Assembly: GCA_050951925.1 (NCBI GenBank)
Contig: JBMNJZ010000001.1
Location: 434,001-498,000, forward strand
DNA length: 64,000 bases
Direction of reading: 5' to 3'
From: UBA1046 sp012511325
GTDB lineage: Bacteria > Bacillota > Clostridia > Saccharofermentanales > DTU023
A program made the position numbers and the translations under genes. The notes beneath the pieces are model-generated. The model was given only the letters and a program-made list of their open reading frames with translations. It had not been told where the DNA came from and ran no database searches. Below are positions 52,024 to 59,635 of the stretch, piece by piece. Numbering within the stretch: position 1 is the stretch's first letter; each line of letters opens with the position of its first letter.

Positions 52024-53370
52024 TTACAAAATGGCAAGCAGTACGAAGTTGAGAATAAACAATACTACGGACACCCACAGGATTGGATGGACGTCTTTTG
52101 CCTCGCGCTTGCAGAGCTTTGTGATCACATAGAAAATAAAGCCTGCGGCAATACCGTATGAGATGCTGTAGCACAGAGCCATAAATACGCCGGCAAAGAA
52201 TGCGGGTACAGCTTCCGTAAGCTCAGACCAATTGATCTCATTAAAGGAAGACATCATCATGATGCCGACGACAACCAATGCGGGCGCTGTAGCCGCAGAC
52301 GGGATCGCGCTTACAAATGTTGCCAGAAACGCGCTTAAGGCAAAGCAGATGGCAACAACGACACTGGTGAGGCCGGTACGTCCGCCGGCGGCAATGCCGG
52401 CGGCGCTCTCCACATAAGTGGTTGTGTTGGAGGTACCGAAGATAGCGCCGATGGAAGTTGCCGTAGCGTCCGCAAACAGAGCTTTATCCATTTTGGACTT
52501 GAAGCCGGCGCTGCTCTCCATGGCTTTCTCGTCTTCCTCGCTGAAGATGCCAGAGCGGCGGCCGGTTCCAATGAAGGTTCCGATGGTATCAAATGTATCG
52601 GACAGACTCAAAGCGAAAATCGTGATCAGAACGAGAGGGATTTTGCCGGCATCGGAGAATAAGGATCCGAGGCCATCGCCTGTGAAGATAACGCCGAAGG
52701 TCGTAGGAAGCGCTGCGACTGCTTCGGTAAAGCTTATCGTGTCTCCTGTTGCGGTTAGTCCCATGGGAATGCCGATAATTGCCGTAACGATTATGCTGAA
52801 GAGTATCGCGCCCTTGAATTTCAGAAGTGTCAGTACAACTGTCAGCACCAAACCGATCAGGAACAACCACAGAGCAGGTTTGTCAAGGATTGAAATCGCC
52901 GGTACGCCGGCATCAAAATTAATGAAGCCAACGTTGAGTAACCCGATATAGGCGACGAAGATGCCGATGCCTCCGCCGATGGCGTTCTGCAAGCTGACCG
53001 GAATGGACTTTATGATGTGTTTGCGGAGTTTGGTAACCGTTATGATAATGTTAATTACACCGCATATAAATACCATCGACAGAGCCTGCTGCCATGTGAA
53101 CTTTAGCGCAAAGCATACTGTATAAACAAAAAATGCGTTGAGTCCCATTCCGGGAGCCTGGGCATAGGGCACATTTGCGACAAGACCCATTACAAGAGTG
53201 CCGATGATCGAAGAAATTATGGTAGCGAGGAATACTGCGCCCCACTCCATACCGGTTTGACTGAGAATTGACGGGTTAACAACAATAATGTATGCCATAG
53301 CAAAGAATGTTGTTAAACCGGCCATAATCTCAGTAGAAACTGCCGTGCCATTTTCTTTTAGTTTGAACAT
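52024..53370 (-). CDS. NCS2/AzgA-type purine (guanine/hypoxanthine) permease
   Basis: A 448-residue membrane protein with about 12-14 hydrophobic segments and AzgA-like motifs: NPSILSQTGMEWGAVFLATI, NVPYAQAPGMGLNAFF, ALSLSDTFDTIGTFIGTGRRSG, GTSNTTTYVESAAGIAAGGRTGLTS (split here), and AVPAFFAGVFMALCYSI. These fit PbuG/PbuO-type guanine/hypoxanthine importers rather than uracil or xanthine permeases. ATG 53370 follows AAGGAGACAG. A leader of at least 170 bases precedes it; see the rejected purine-riboswitch note. Confidence 0.88.
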   Translation of the reverse strand: MFKLKENGTAVSTEIMAGLTTFFAMAYIIVVNPSILSQTGMEWGAVFLATIISSIIGTLVMGLVANVPYAQAPGMGLNAFFVYTVCFALKFTWQQALSMVFICGVINIIITVTKLRKHIIKSIPVSLQNAIGGGIGIFVAYIGLLNVGFINFDAGVPAISILDKPALWLFLIGLVLTVVLTLLKFKGAILFSIIVTAIIGIPMGLTATGDTISFTEAVAALPTTFGVIFTGDGLGSLFSDAGKIPLVLITIFALSLSDTFDTIGTFIGTGRRSGIFSEEDEKAMESSAGFKSKMDKALFADATATSIGAIFGTSNTTTYVESAAGIAAGGRTGLTSVVVAICFALSAFLATFVSAIPSAATAPALVVVGIMMMSSFNEINWSELTEAVPAFFAGVFMALCYSISYGIAAGFIFYVITKLCKREAKDVHPILWVSVVLFILNFVLLAIL

Positions 53371-53589
53371 CTTCTGTCTCCTTTTTTGACCATTTGTCGA
53401 TAGCACTGTGGTCGAGAATGGTGAAATACAAATTAGACAATAAATTGCACAATATGCCTTTATTGCCTATATTGCATTTCTATAGTTATGCGGCGGTTGC
53501 TGTTCAGCAGAGACCCAGAACCCATCACGCTCAGAATTATACCGAAAATATGCCGAAAATGCTATATCAACTATGATAAATTTTGTCTG

Positions 53590-53640
53590 AATCTTGGCCG
53601 GCGGGACGACCCGGGGGCGCCTTCGTCTAAAAATCTGCGA
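53590..53640. repeat. Dispersed ~51-bp repeat, copy A (left of DUF4143 gene)
   Basis: Shares about 40 of 51 positions with copy B at 55270-55320 in the same orientation. The core CGACCCGGGGGCGCCTTCGT is identical in both. Two shorter relatives are seen at 46961-46990 (same orientation) and 58641-58672 (opposite). Confidence 0.8.
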
Positions 53641-53735
53641 TGGTGGTGGCTTTACTGAACAATGTCGGTATGCTGAGGCTAAAATCAATAATAGTACCTC
53701 TGTTAACACCTCGTACCATTACATACATATTCTAT

Positions 53736-53783
53736 GATGTAACTGATAAACCCCGTTTTTGTTTGGCTTTTATCAGTTATATC
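53736..53783. other. Long hairpin upstream of the second DUF4143 gene
   Basis: GATGTAACTGATAAA pairs with TTTATCAGTTATATC (15 bp, one G-T) around an 18-base T-rich loop. Without a strong T-run it may be a protein-binding site or a relic of a mobile-element end. Confidence 0.55.
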
Positions 53784-53868
53784 TGACATATTAGAGTTTT
53801 TAGCCTCGTTTTTCAATCGTAACTGTGATATGCTGTGATCAGCCGCAAGAAAGGGGGCTATGCGATTC

Positions 53869-55083
53869 ATGATTAAACGCGAAATGTATATGAGCCGCAT
53901 TCGTCCGTTCATCGGATCTGAGCTGATTAAAGTCATGACCGGTATTCGACGTTGCGGTAAGTCGGTCATGTTGGAATTGATTAAACAAGAGCTTACGGAG
54001 TCCGGCATTAGTCCGTCTCAGTTCATCTCTGTTAACTTTGAAAATATGGCATATGCCCATCTGCAAACTGCGAAAGCTTTGCACGATGAGATTATCAGGA
54101 GAACTGCTGGGATCGGCGACAAGGTCTATCTGTTCTTCGATGAGATTCAGGAAGTGCAGGATTGGGAGAAGTGCGTCAATTCTTTACGTGTCACTCTGGA
54201 TTGCGATATCTATATCACCGGTTCTAATGCCAAGCTGCTGTCCGGTGAGCTGGCGACCTATCTGGGTGGGCGTTATGTGGAGTTTGTTATCTATCCGTTC
54301 TCTTTTGCTGAGTTTATAGAGCTGTACCGTCCCATAGCGCCGGAGGAGCCTATTCAAGAGTTTTTTCAGAAATACCTTCTGTCCGGCGGTATGCCATATC
54401 TTGCTAATATCCGCTATGCGGCTGAGCCTTCTAAGCAATATCTTCATGATCTATTTAATTCTGTTCAGCTGAAGGATATCGTGAAGCGAAATAGAATTCG
54501 TGATGTGGATTTGCTGGAGCGCATCATCGCCTATGTTATGGCCAATGTGGGAACTACCTTTTCCGCCAACTCTCTGGCGAAATTTCTCAAGAGCGAGAAG
54601 CGTACCGTAGCACCGGAAACGATCCTGAACTACATCAAATACTGCTGTGATGCTTATCTGTTCTATCAGGTTAAGCGTGAGGATTTGCAGGGCAAACAGA
54701 TTCTCGCTTCCAATGAGAAATACTATATTGCGGACCACGGCATCCGTGAGGCTATCTTTGGCGGCAATACAAGGGATATCAATCTCATCCTTGAGAACAT
54801 CGCCTACCTTGAACTGTTGCGCAGGGGCTATGAGGTAACTGTTGGCAGAAGCGGGGACAAGGAGATCGACTTTGTATGCAACAAGAGTGGAGAGAAGCTT
54901 TATGTTCAGGTTGTCTATCTGCTGGCAGCGAAGGAAACTATTGCTCGTGAGTTTGGAGCGTATGATAACATTCGTGACAACTTCCCGAAGTATGTGGTTT
55001 CGCTGGATGAGTTTGACATGAGCCGTGCCGGTATTAAGCACCACAATATTCGGGATTTCCTTCTGATGGAGGAATGGAACTGA
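53869..55083 (+). CDS. AAA-type ATPase with DUF4143 domain (second)
   Basis: A 404-residue protein with P-loop MTGIRRCGKSVML, Walker B LFFDEIQEVQDWE, sensor ITGSNAKLLSGELAT, a middle FQKYLLSGGMPYL region, a winged-helix-like part (TTFSANSLAKFLKSEKR) and a C-terminal nuclease-like DUF4143 domain (LENIAYLELLRRGYEVTVGRSGDKEIDFVC). It is a different subfamily from the one at 47.3 kb. ATG 53869 gives the usual MIKREMY-type N-terminus; ATG 53860 is nearer the G-rich ribosome binding site but only two bases from it. Copies A and B of a dispersed repeat flank the gene in direct orientation, suggesting a transferred cassette. Biological function unknown. Confidence 0.8.
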   Translation: MIKREMYMSRIRPFIGSELIKVMTGIRRCGKSVMLELIKQELTESGISPSQFISVNFENMAYAHLQTAKALHDEIIRRTAGIGDKVYLFFDEIQEVQDWEKCVNSLRVTLDCDIYITGSNAKLLSGELATYLGGRYVEFVIYPFSFAEFIELYRPIAPEEPIQEFFQKYLLSGGMPYLANIRYAAEPSKQYLHDLFNSVQLKDIVKRNRIRDVDLLERIIAYVMANVGTTFSANSLAKFLKSEKRTVAPETILNYIKYCCDAYLFYQVKREDLQGKQILASNEKYYIADHGIREAIFGGNTRDINLILENIAYLELLRRGYEVTVGRSGDKEIDFVCNKSGEKLYVQVVYLLAAKETIAREFGAYDNIRDNFPKYVVSLDEFDMSRAGIKHHNIRDFLLMEEWN

Positions 55084-55418
55084 TCGGCCGGTAATTGGGG
55101 CATTAGTTAGCTGGGAGACTTCTAACACCATCGTATGTACACCTAATTTCATCGCTATATTCTTTAACTAATTGCGTTGCGAGATATCCCACACCACCGT
55201 AAGTACACCTGTTCATTCCGAGCCGCTTCCGATCTTACATCTGAGGGGTACTTGTACCAGCGTCGGGCTAATCTAAGGCAGGCGGGGCGACCCGGGGGCG
55301 CCTTCGTATGAAAATCTGCGGCGGTTAGTTCATTACCTTCAGCTAAAAATACAATTGTTTATAGGGTATAATCTTTATTCGGTAGTTAGATGTATTTTGA
55401 GCCGGAGGCAGGATTGAA
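55084..55418. other. 335-base intergenic region upstream of malic enzyme
   Basis: Contains a pair of 20-bp near-identical direct repeats (ACACCATCGTATGTACACCT at 55125-55144 and a version with two changes at 55191-55210), copy B of the dispersed repeat, and a TATAAT at 55367-55372 that may be the maeB -10 box, without a clear -35. Confidence 0.5.
55270..55320. repeat. Dispersed ~51-bp repeat, copy B (right of DUF4143 gene)
   Basis: Direct-orientation partner of copy A at 53590-53640, separated by 1680 bases that contain exactly one gene. Differences are concentrated at the edges. Confidence 0.8.
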
Positions 55419-56600
55419 ATGAAACCGGATTATGGCAAGATAGCTTTGGCGCGGCATGAGGAGTGGCGCGGCAAATTTGAGATCAAGACGCGGGTGCCCG
55501 TGGCTAATGAAGAGGACTTGGCGATTGCCTATACGCCGGGCGTGGCGGCGCCTTGTCTGGAGATTCAGCGTGATGTCGACCGCAGCTATGATCTGACCAG
55601 ACGCTGGAATTTGTGCCTGGTGGTGACGGACGGCAGCGCTGTGCTCGGCCTGGGCGATATCGGGCCGGAGGCGGGTATGCCGGTGATGGAGGGCAAATGC
55701 GCTCTGTTCAAGGCTTTTGGCGGTGTCGATGCCTTCCCGCTCTGTATCAAAACGCAGGATGTAGATCAGATTGTTGATACGATCTACAATATTTCCGGCA
55801 GTTTCGGCGGGATCAATCTCGAGGATATTGCGGCGCCGCGCTGTTTTGAGATTGAGCGCCGGCTTAAGGAGCGCTGCGATATTCCGATTTTTCATGACGA
55901 TCAGCACGGGACGGCGATCGTGACTTTTGCCGGCCTGATCAATGCTTTGCGGCTGGTGGACAAGAAGCTCTCCGAGGTGAGGATTGTCTTCAACGGCGCC
56001 GGGGCTGCCGCTACGGCGGTGGCGCGGCTGTTGCTCTCGGCCGGCGCCGGTCATATCACGATCTGCGATCTTTACGGGTCCGTGTATCCGGGGCGCCGGG
56101 AGGATATGAATCCGGACAAAGAGGCGATCGCCGCGGTTACCAATCCGGAGCGGAGAGTGGGCTCATTAGCGGAAATACTGGTCGGCGCCGATGTCTTTAT
56201 CGGACTGTCCGGGCCGGACGCTGTCAGCCGCGGGATGGTTGCCTCAATGGCGGAGCGGGCCATTGTCTTTGCCTGCGCCAATCCGGTGCCGGAAATCTAT
56301 CCGGAAGAGGCTTTGGCCGGCGGCGCGGAAGTAGTGGCTACGGGACGTTCTGATTATCCCAATCAGATTAACAATGTGCTGGCTTTCCCTGGCGTATTCC
56401 GCGGCGCCTTTGACGTGCGCGCCGGCGATATCAATGAGGCGATGAATATTGCGGCGGCTCATGCTCTGGCTGATCTGGTGCCGGAGGATGAGCTGACTGC
56501 GGAGAATATCCTGCCCCAGGCTTTCGATCCGCGTGTGCGTGACGCCGTGGGCAGCGCGGTGGCCGAGGCGGCCAGAGCATCAGGGGTGGCCAGAATCTAG
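55419..56600 (+). CDS. maeB: NADP-type malic enzyme (malate dehydrogenase, oxaloacetate-decarboxylating)
   Basis: A 393-residue cytoplasmic enzyme converting malate to pyruvate and CO2 with NAD(P)+. Signatures are LAIAYTPGVAAPCLEI, the catalytic VTDGSAVLGLGDIGP and PVMEGKCALFKAFGG, the metal-binding PIFHDDQHGTAIV, a dinucleotide fold (IVFNGAGAAATAVARLL) and RSDYPNQINNVLAFPG. It is the short form lacking the phosphotransacetylase-like tail. GGAGGC precedes ATG 55419. With PEP carboxykinase and transhydrogenase it links C4 acids, PEP/pyruvate and NADPH. Cofactor preference is assumed from family and not proven. Confidence 0.92.
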   Translation: MKPDYGKIALARHEEWRGKFEIKTRVPVANEEDLAIAYTPGVAAPCLEIQRDVDRSYDLTRRWNLCLVVTDGSAVLGLGDIGPEAGMPVMEGKCALFKAFGGVDAFPLCIKTQDVDQIVDTIYNISGSFGGINLEDIAAPRCFEIERRLKERCDIPIFHDDQHGTAIVTFAGLINALRLVDKKLSEVRIVFNGAGAAATAVARLLLSAGAGHITICDLYGSVYPGRREDMNPDKEAIAAVTNPERRVGSLAEILVGADVFIGLSGPDAVSRGMVASMAERAIVFACANPVPEIYPEEALAGGAEVVATGRSDYPNQINNVLAFPGVFRGAFDVRAGDINEAMNIAAAHALADLVPEDELTAENILPQAFDPRVRDAVGSAVAEAARASGVARI

Positions 56601-56784
56601 TTGAATATCAGTCAGGGATTGTTGTGAGTGTGGACCGTAGGCGGGTTACGGGCAGAAGCTGCGCAAGGGTCAGAACTAACCGGAAGCAGGTATAGTGTTG
56701 ATAATCTGAACGCAGCCCGCGATGTCCCGACATTAGCCGACGACGATGCCCTGTATTGGAGCGAAGAGGAGTTATTATCAGTCA

Positions 56785-58539
56785 ATGAGGAAGAGTACTG
56801 TAGGCCGCTTTATTTCTTATTACCGGCCATATAAATTTACACTGTTTCTGGACCTGCTCAGCGCAGCTGTTATCGGTCTGGCCGGGGTTATTTTCCCTTT
56901 TATCCTGCGCCACCTGACCGGCCATGTTTTTCTCTTGCCTGATAGCGCGGAAATGATGCGCCAGCTCTGGTATTACTGCGGCGCGCTTCTGATTCTCTAT
57001 ATTGTCCAGTCTAGCGCCCAGTATTATATGGCGACTTACGGCCATATTATGGGAGCGAGGATGGAGACGGATATGCGCGATGACCTGTTTACACATCTGG
57101 AGAAACTCTCTTTCTCCTTCTTCGACCGCACGAACACCGGTCAGATGATGTCGCGCATTATCTCAGATCTGGCTGATGTGACCGAGCTGGCCCATCACGG
57201 TCCGGAGAATCTCTTCATTGCCACGGTCAAAATTGTCGGCGCTTTCCTGGTTCTGTTTTTTATCCATATCCCGACCACTCTGGTCTTACTGGCGGCGACG
57301 ATCGCCATGTTTGTTTTCACTATGATCCAAAGGCGGCGGATGCAACGCACTTTCATGGAGAATCGGCGCCGGATCGCCGATGTCAATGCCATAGTTCAGG
57401 ACAGTCTGGCCGGTATCAGGACAGTCCAATCTTTCTCCAATGAAGATATAGAGGCGGAAAAATTCGGCGAAGGCAATCAGCGTTTTCTTGACTCCAAGAT
57501 CGATAATTATCTGGTTATGGGGCAGTTTGTGTCTGTCAATGGCTTCATGCAGGGAATGATGTATCTGTCCGTGATCCTGACCGGCGGCTACTTCGTCACT
57601 ACAGGCGATATCCTGGCAGTTGATGTCATTCTCTATGTCCTGTATATCAGTATGTTCCTGGATCCGATCAAGATGCTGATCAGCTTCACCGAACAATTTC
57701 AGAAAGGCATGACCGGTTTTACCAGGATGCTGGAAATCCTCGATACCGAGCCGGAAGTCAAAGACCGCCCCGGCGCGATCGAAGTGGGCGCATTGTCCGG
57801 GCGGATTGACTTCGAAGATGTGTCCTTTCATTACGAAGAGAATGAGCCTGTGCTTAAAAATATCAATGCCTCAATCTACAGCGGCTCTACAGTAGCCTTG
57901 GTCGGCCCGTCCGGTGCCGGTAAATCGACATTTGTTTCCATGATTCCCCGTTTCTATGATGTGGTCTCCGGCTCGGTGAAGATCGATGGTATTGATGTGC
58001 GCGACCTGACCCTGAAATCCCTGCGCGCCAATATTGGCGTAGTCCAGCAGGATGTCTATATCTTCAATTGCAGTGTGCGCGACAATATCGCCTACGGTCT
58101 CCCCGGCGCCGGCGACGAAGAAATCATCGCCGCCGCCAGGCAAGCCAATATTCATGACTTTATCATGACCTTGCCCCAGGGTTACGATACCATGCTGGGC
58201 GAGCGCGGCATCAGATTCTCCGGCGGCCAGAAACAGAGGATCTCAATTGCCCGCGTCTTCCTTAAGAATCCATCCATCCTGATTCTGGACGAAGCTACCT
58301 CTTCACTCGACAACGAGAGCGAGCTCTTCATCCAGTCTGCGCTGGACGAGCTGTCCCGCAACCGCACTACCCTGGTCATAGCTCACCGCCTCTCCACGAT
58401 TAAGAACGCCGATCATATTCTGGTTCTGACCGAGGACGGAATCGCCGAACAGGGCAATCACGAAGATCTGCTGGCCAGGGGCGGTCTCTACTCTTATCTG
58501 TACAATCTCCAATTCCAGGACAAAGCCGGGGATAGTTAA
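56785..58539 (+). CDS. ABC exporter half-transporter (MsbA/multidrug type)
   Basis: A 584-residue protein with six transmembrane helices (residues 1-320) fused to an ATPase domain with Walker A GPSGAGKSTFV, Q-loop VVQQDVYIFN, signature FSGGQKQRISIARVFL, Walker B ILILDEATSSLD and H-loop AHRLSTI. Half-transporters like this form dimers that export lipids, peptides or drugs. The ATG at 56785 begins MRKSTVGRFISYYRPY, a normal family N-terminus, though the AGGAG site is about 13 bases upstream. No partner half-transporter is adjacent, so a homodimer is likely. Confidence 0.88.
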   Translation: MRKSTVGRFISYYRPYKFTLFLDLLSAAVIGLAGVIFPFILRHLTGHVFLLPDSAEMMRQLWYYCGALLILYIVQSSAQYYMATYGHIMGARMETDMRDDLFTHLEKLSFSFFDRTNTGQMMSRIISDLADVTELAHHGPENLFIATVKIVGAFLVLFFIHIPTTLVLLAATIAMFVFTMIQRRRMQRTFMENRRRIADVNAIVQDSLAGIRTVQSFSNEDIEAEKFGEGNQRFLDSKIDNYLVMGQFVSVNGFMQGMMYLSVILTGGYFVTTGDILAVDVILYVLYISMFLDPIKMLISFTEQFQKGMTGFTRMLEILDTEPEVKDRPGAIEVGALSGRIDFEDVSFHYEENEPVLKNINASIYSGSTVALVGPSGAGKSTFVSMIPRFYDVVSGSVKIDGIDVRDLTLKSLRANIGVVQQDVYIFNCSVRDNIAYGLPGAGDEEIIAAARQANIHDFIMTLPQGYDTMLGERGIRFSGGQKQRISIARVFLKNPSILILDEATSSLDNESELFIQSALDELSRNRTTLVIAHRLSTIKNADHILVLTEDGIAEQGNHEDLLARGGLYSYLYNLQFQDKAGDS

Positions 58540-58640
58540 CTGCCGGACTGACTTAGCCCTAATCTACCCGGTCTGCGATAACTGAACCAATTACCGATCC
58601 AATTTATATCAATTTTATATAAATTTCAGCCTGTCATGCT

Positions 58641-58672
58641 TTTCTGACGAAGGCGCCACAGGGTCATCCGCA
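58641..58672. repeat. Related copy of the dispersed repeat, opposite orientation
   Basis: TTTCTGACGAAGGCGCC and GGGTCATCC match the reverse complement of copies A/B at about 24 of 30 positions. Confidence 0.5.
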
Positions 58673-58758
58673 ACAATGAGTATAGTCGTTACTTGAACCA
58701 AAAGTCGCCTGGTCTGGGGTCGGCTCTGTGTGCCGGTTTACTCCGAGAATTTCGGTTT

Positions 58759-59250
58759 TCAAAAGAGCCGGGAAGCTGCGAATATGGCTATTCCCGCCAG
58801 GACACAAGGAGCGAAAGCGATACTATCTTGACGGCTTTTCTTACCACTTATCAGCAATATCAGCGCCAGGACAAAGGAAACCGCAAAAGAATACAGCAGA
58901 GCTGTACCGGCTTCCTGCCAGCCCAGGAAGAAGCCGAGCAAAGCAAAGAGCTTGACATCACCCAGGCCCAGTCGATAACGGCTGATTACCGCCAGCAGCA
59001 AAAACAGACCACCCAGACCTAATCCCGCCAGCAGATCCGAACCCAGACATGCCAGCCCCGCTCTCGCGTACTCCGCCGCGGTGCCTTTGCCGTCTGAGCA
59101 GACTCCGGAACCAAGTATCTCCGGCACATAGCAAAGGAGTCTGACCCCGGCGGCTATTAGCAACAAGTGATTCGGAATAATTCTCTGTTGCCAATCCACC
59201 ACGGCAATGGGGATTAGCATAATTAACAACAACAGCAGCTTGAGCTCCAT
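58759..59250 (-). CDS. A24-family prepilin peptidase (orphan)
   Basis: A 163-residue, strongly hydrophobic protein with about six membrane segments and both catalytic aspartates of type IV prepilin-like aspartic peptidases: VVDWQQRIIPN near residue 19 and LGLGDVKLFALLG near residue 97. It lacks the N-terminal methyltransferase domain of PilD and so matches the short TadV/CpaA-like class. No pilin or tad/com genes are next to it, so its substrate is encoded elsewhere. Confidence 0.85.
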   Translation of the reverse strand: MELKLLLLLIMLIPIAVVDWQQRIIPNHLLLIAAGVRLLCYVPEILGSGVCSDGKGTAAEYARAGLACLGSDLLAGLGLGGLFLLLAVISRYRLGLGDVKLFALLGFFLGWQEAGTALLYSFAVSFVLALILLISGKKSRQDSIAFAPCVLAGIAIFAASRLF

Positions 59251-59486
59251 ATCACCACCGGTTTTCCATCCTCAGCGCCGTAATAGTACTAACATACGCT
59301 GCAGTCACGAGCCCAGCTTAAATGTCGCGCGCAATAAATTTTCAACTGCCATCTGTCAATTATCTTGACTGCTATCTCTTACCCGACAAAACCCAAGAAA
59401 TATGTCATTTTAAATAATATCGTTGTGATATAATCGGGCTGCAGCTTAGTAATGAAATTACACTGCAAAATGAGAGAATTGGCTAT
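59251..59486. other. Intergenic region between prepilin peptidase and GRE leader
   Basis: AT-rich sequence with a possible -10 (GATATAAT at 59427-59434) for the rightward glycyl radical enzyme operon. No structured RNA recognised. Confidence 0.4.
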
Positions 59487-59624
59487 ATGCCACGAGGGCA
59501 AACTGCTCGACGGCGTAATCACTTTGAATATGCCGATGACGGTCTACACTTTAGAAAAGAATTAATTTCTCGGCGTAATGATTTCCTGGATTATGTAGAT
59601 CCTCCGGCAGCTATCGAGATATAG
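59487..59624 (+). CDS. Possible 45-residue small protein upstream of the glycyl radical enzyme
   Basis: ATG 59487 to TAG 59624 encodes a charged peptide starting MPRGQTARRRNHFEYADDG and ending in YVDPPAAIEI. The stop lies at the ribosome binding site of the glycyl radical enzyme gene, so translation could be coupled, but its own ribosome binding site is weak. It has no cysteine, so it is not the iron-sulfur small subunit seen with hydroxyphenylacetate decarboxylase. Coding status is uncertain. Confidence 0.35.
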   Translation: MPRGQTARRRNHFEYADDGLHFRKELISRRNDFLDYVDPPAAIEI

Positions 59625-59635
59625 GAGGAAAGACC

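Larger units (their letters stand above)
53371..53859. other. 489-base intergenic region upstream of purine permease and second DUF4143 gene
   Basis: On the minus strand a TATAAT at 53537-53542 could be the -10 of the permease gene, giving a structured leader. The region also holds one copy of a 51-bp dispersed repeat (53590-53640) and a long hairpin (53736-53783). No coding sequence was recognised. Confidence 0.5.

Noticed and set aside
53371..53560. Possible purine riboswitch in front of the purine permease (minus strand, segment from TATAATTCTGAG to CATAACTATAG)
   Set aside because: It has a TATAA start, a TCTCTGC stretch like the J2/3 junction and a final ACTAT, but the conserved A of UCUACC is replaced, helix P2 does not pair, and the two kissing loops are not recognisable.
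59487..59624. Small subunit of hydroxyphenylacetate decarboxylase
   Set aside because: The small peptide has no cysteine, whereas that subunit binds iron-sulfur clusters.
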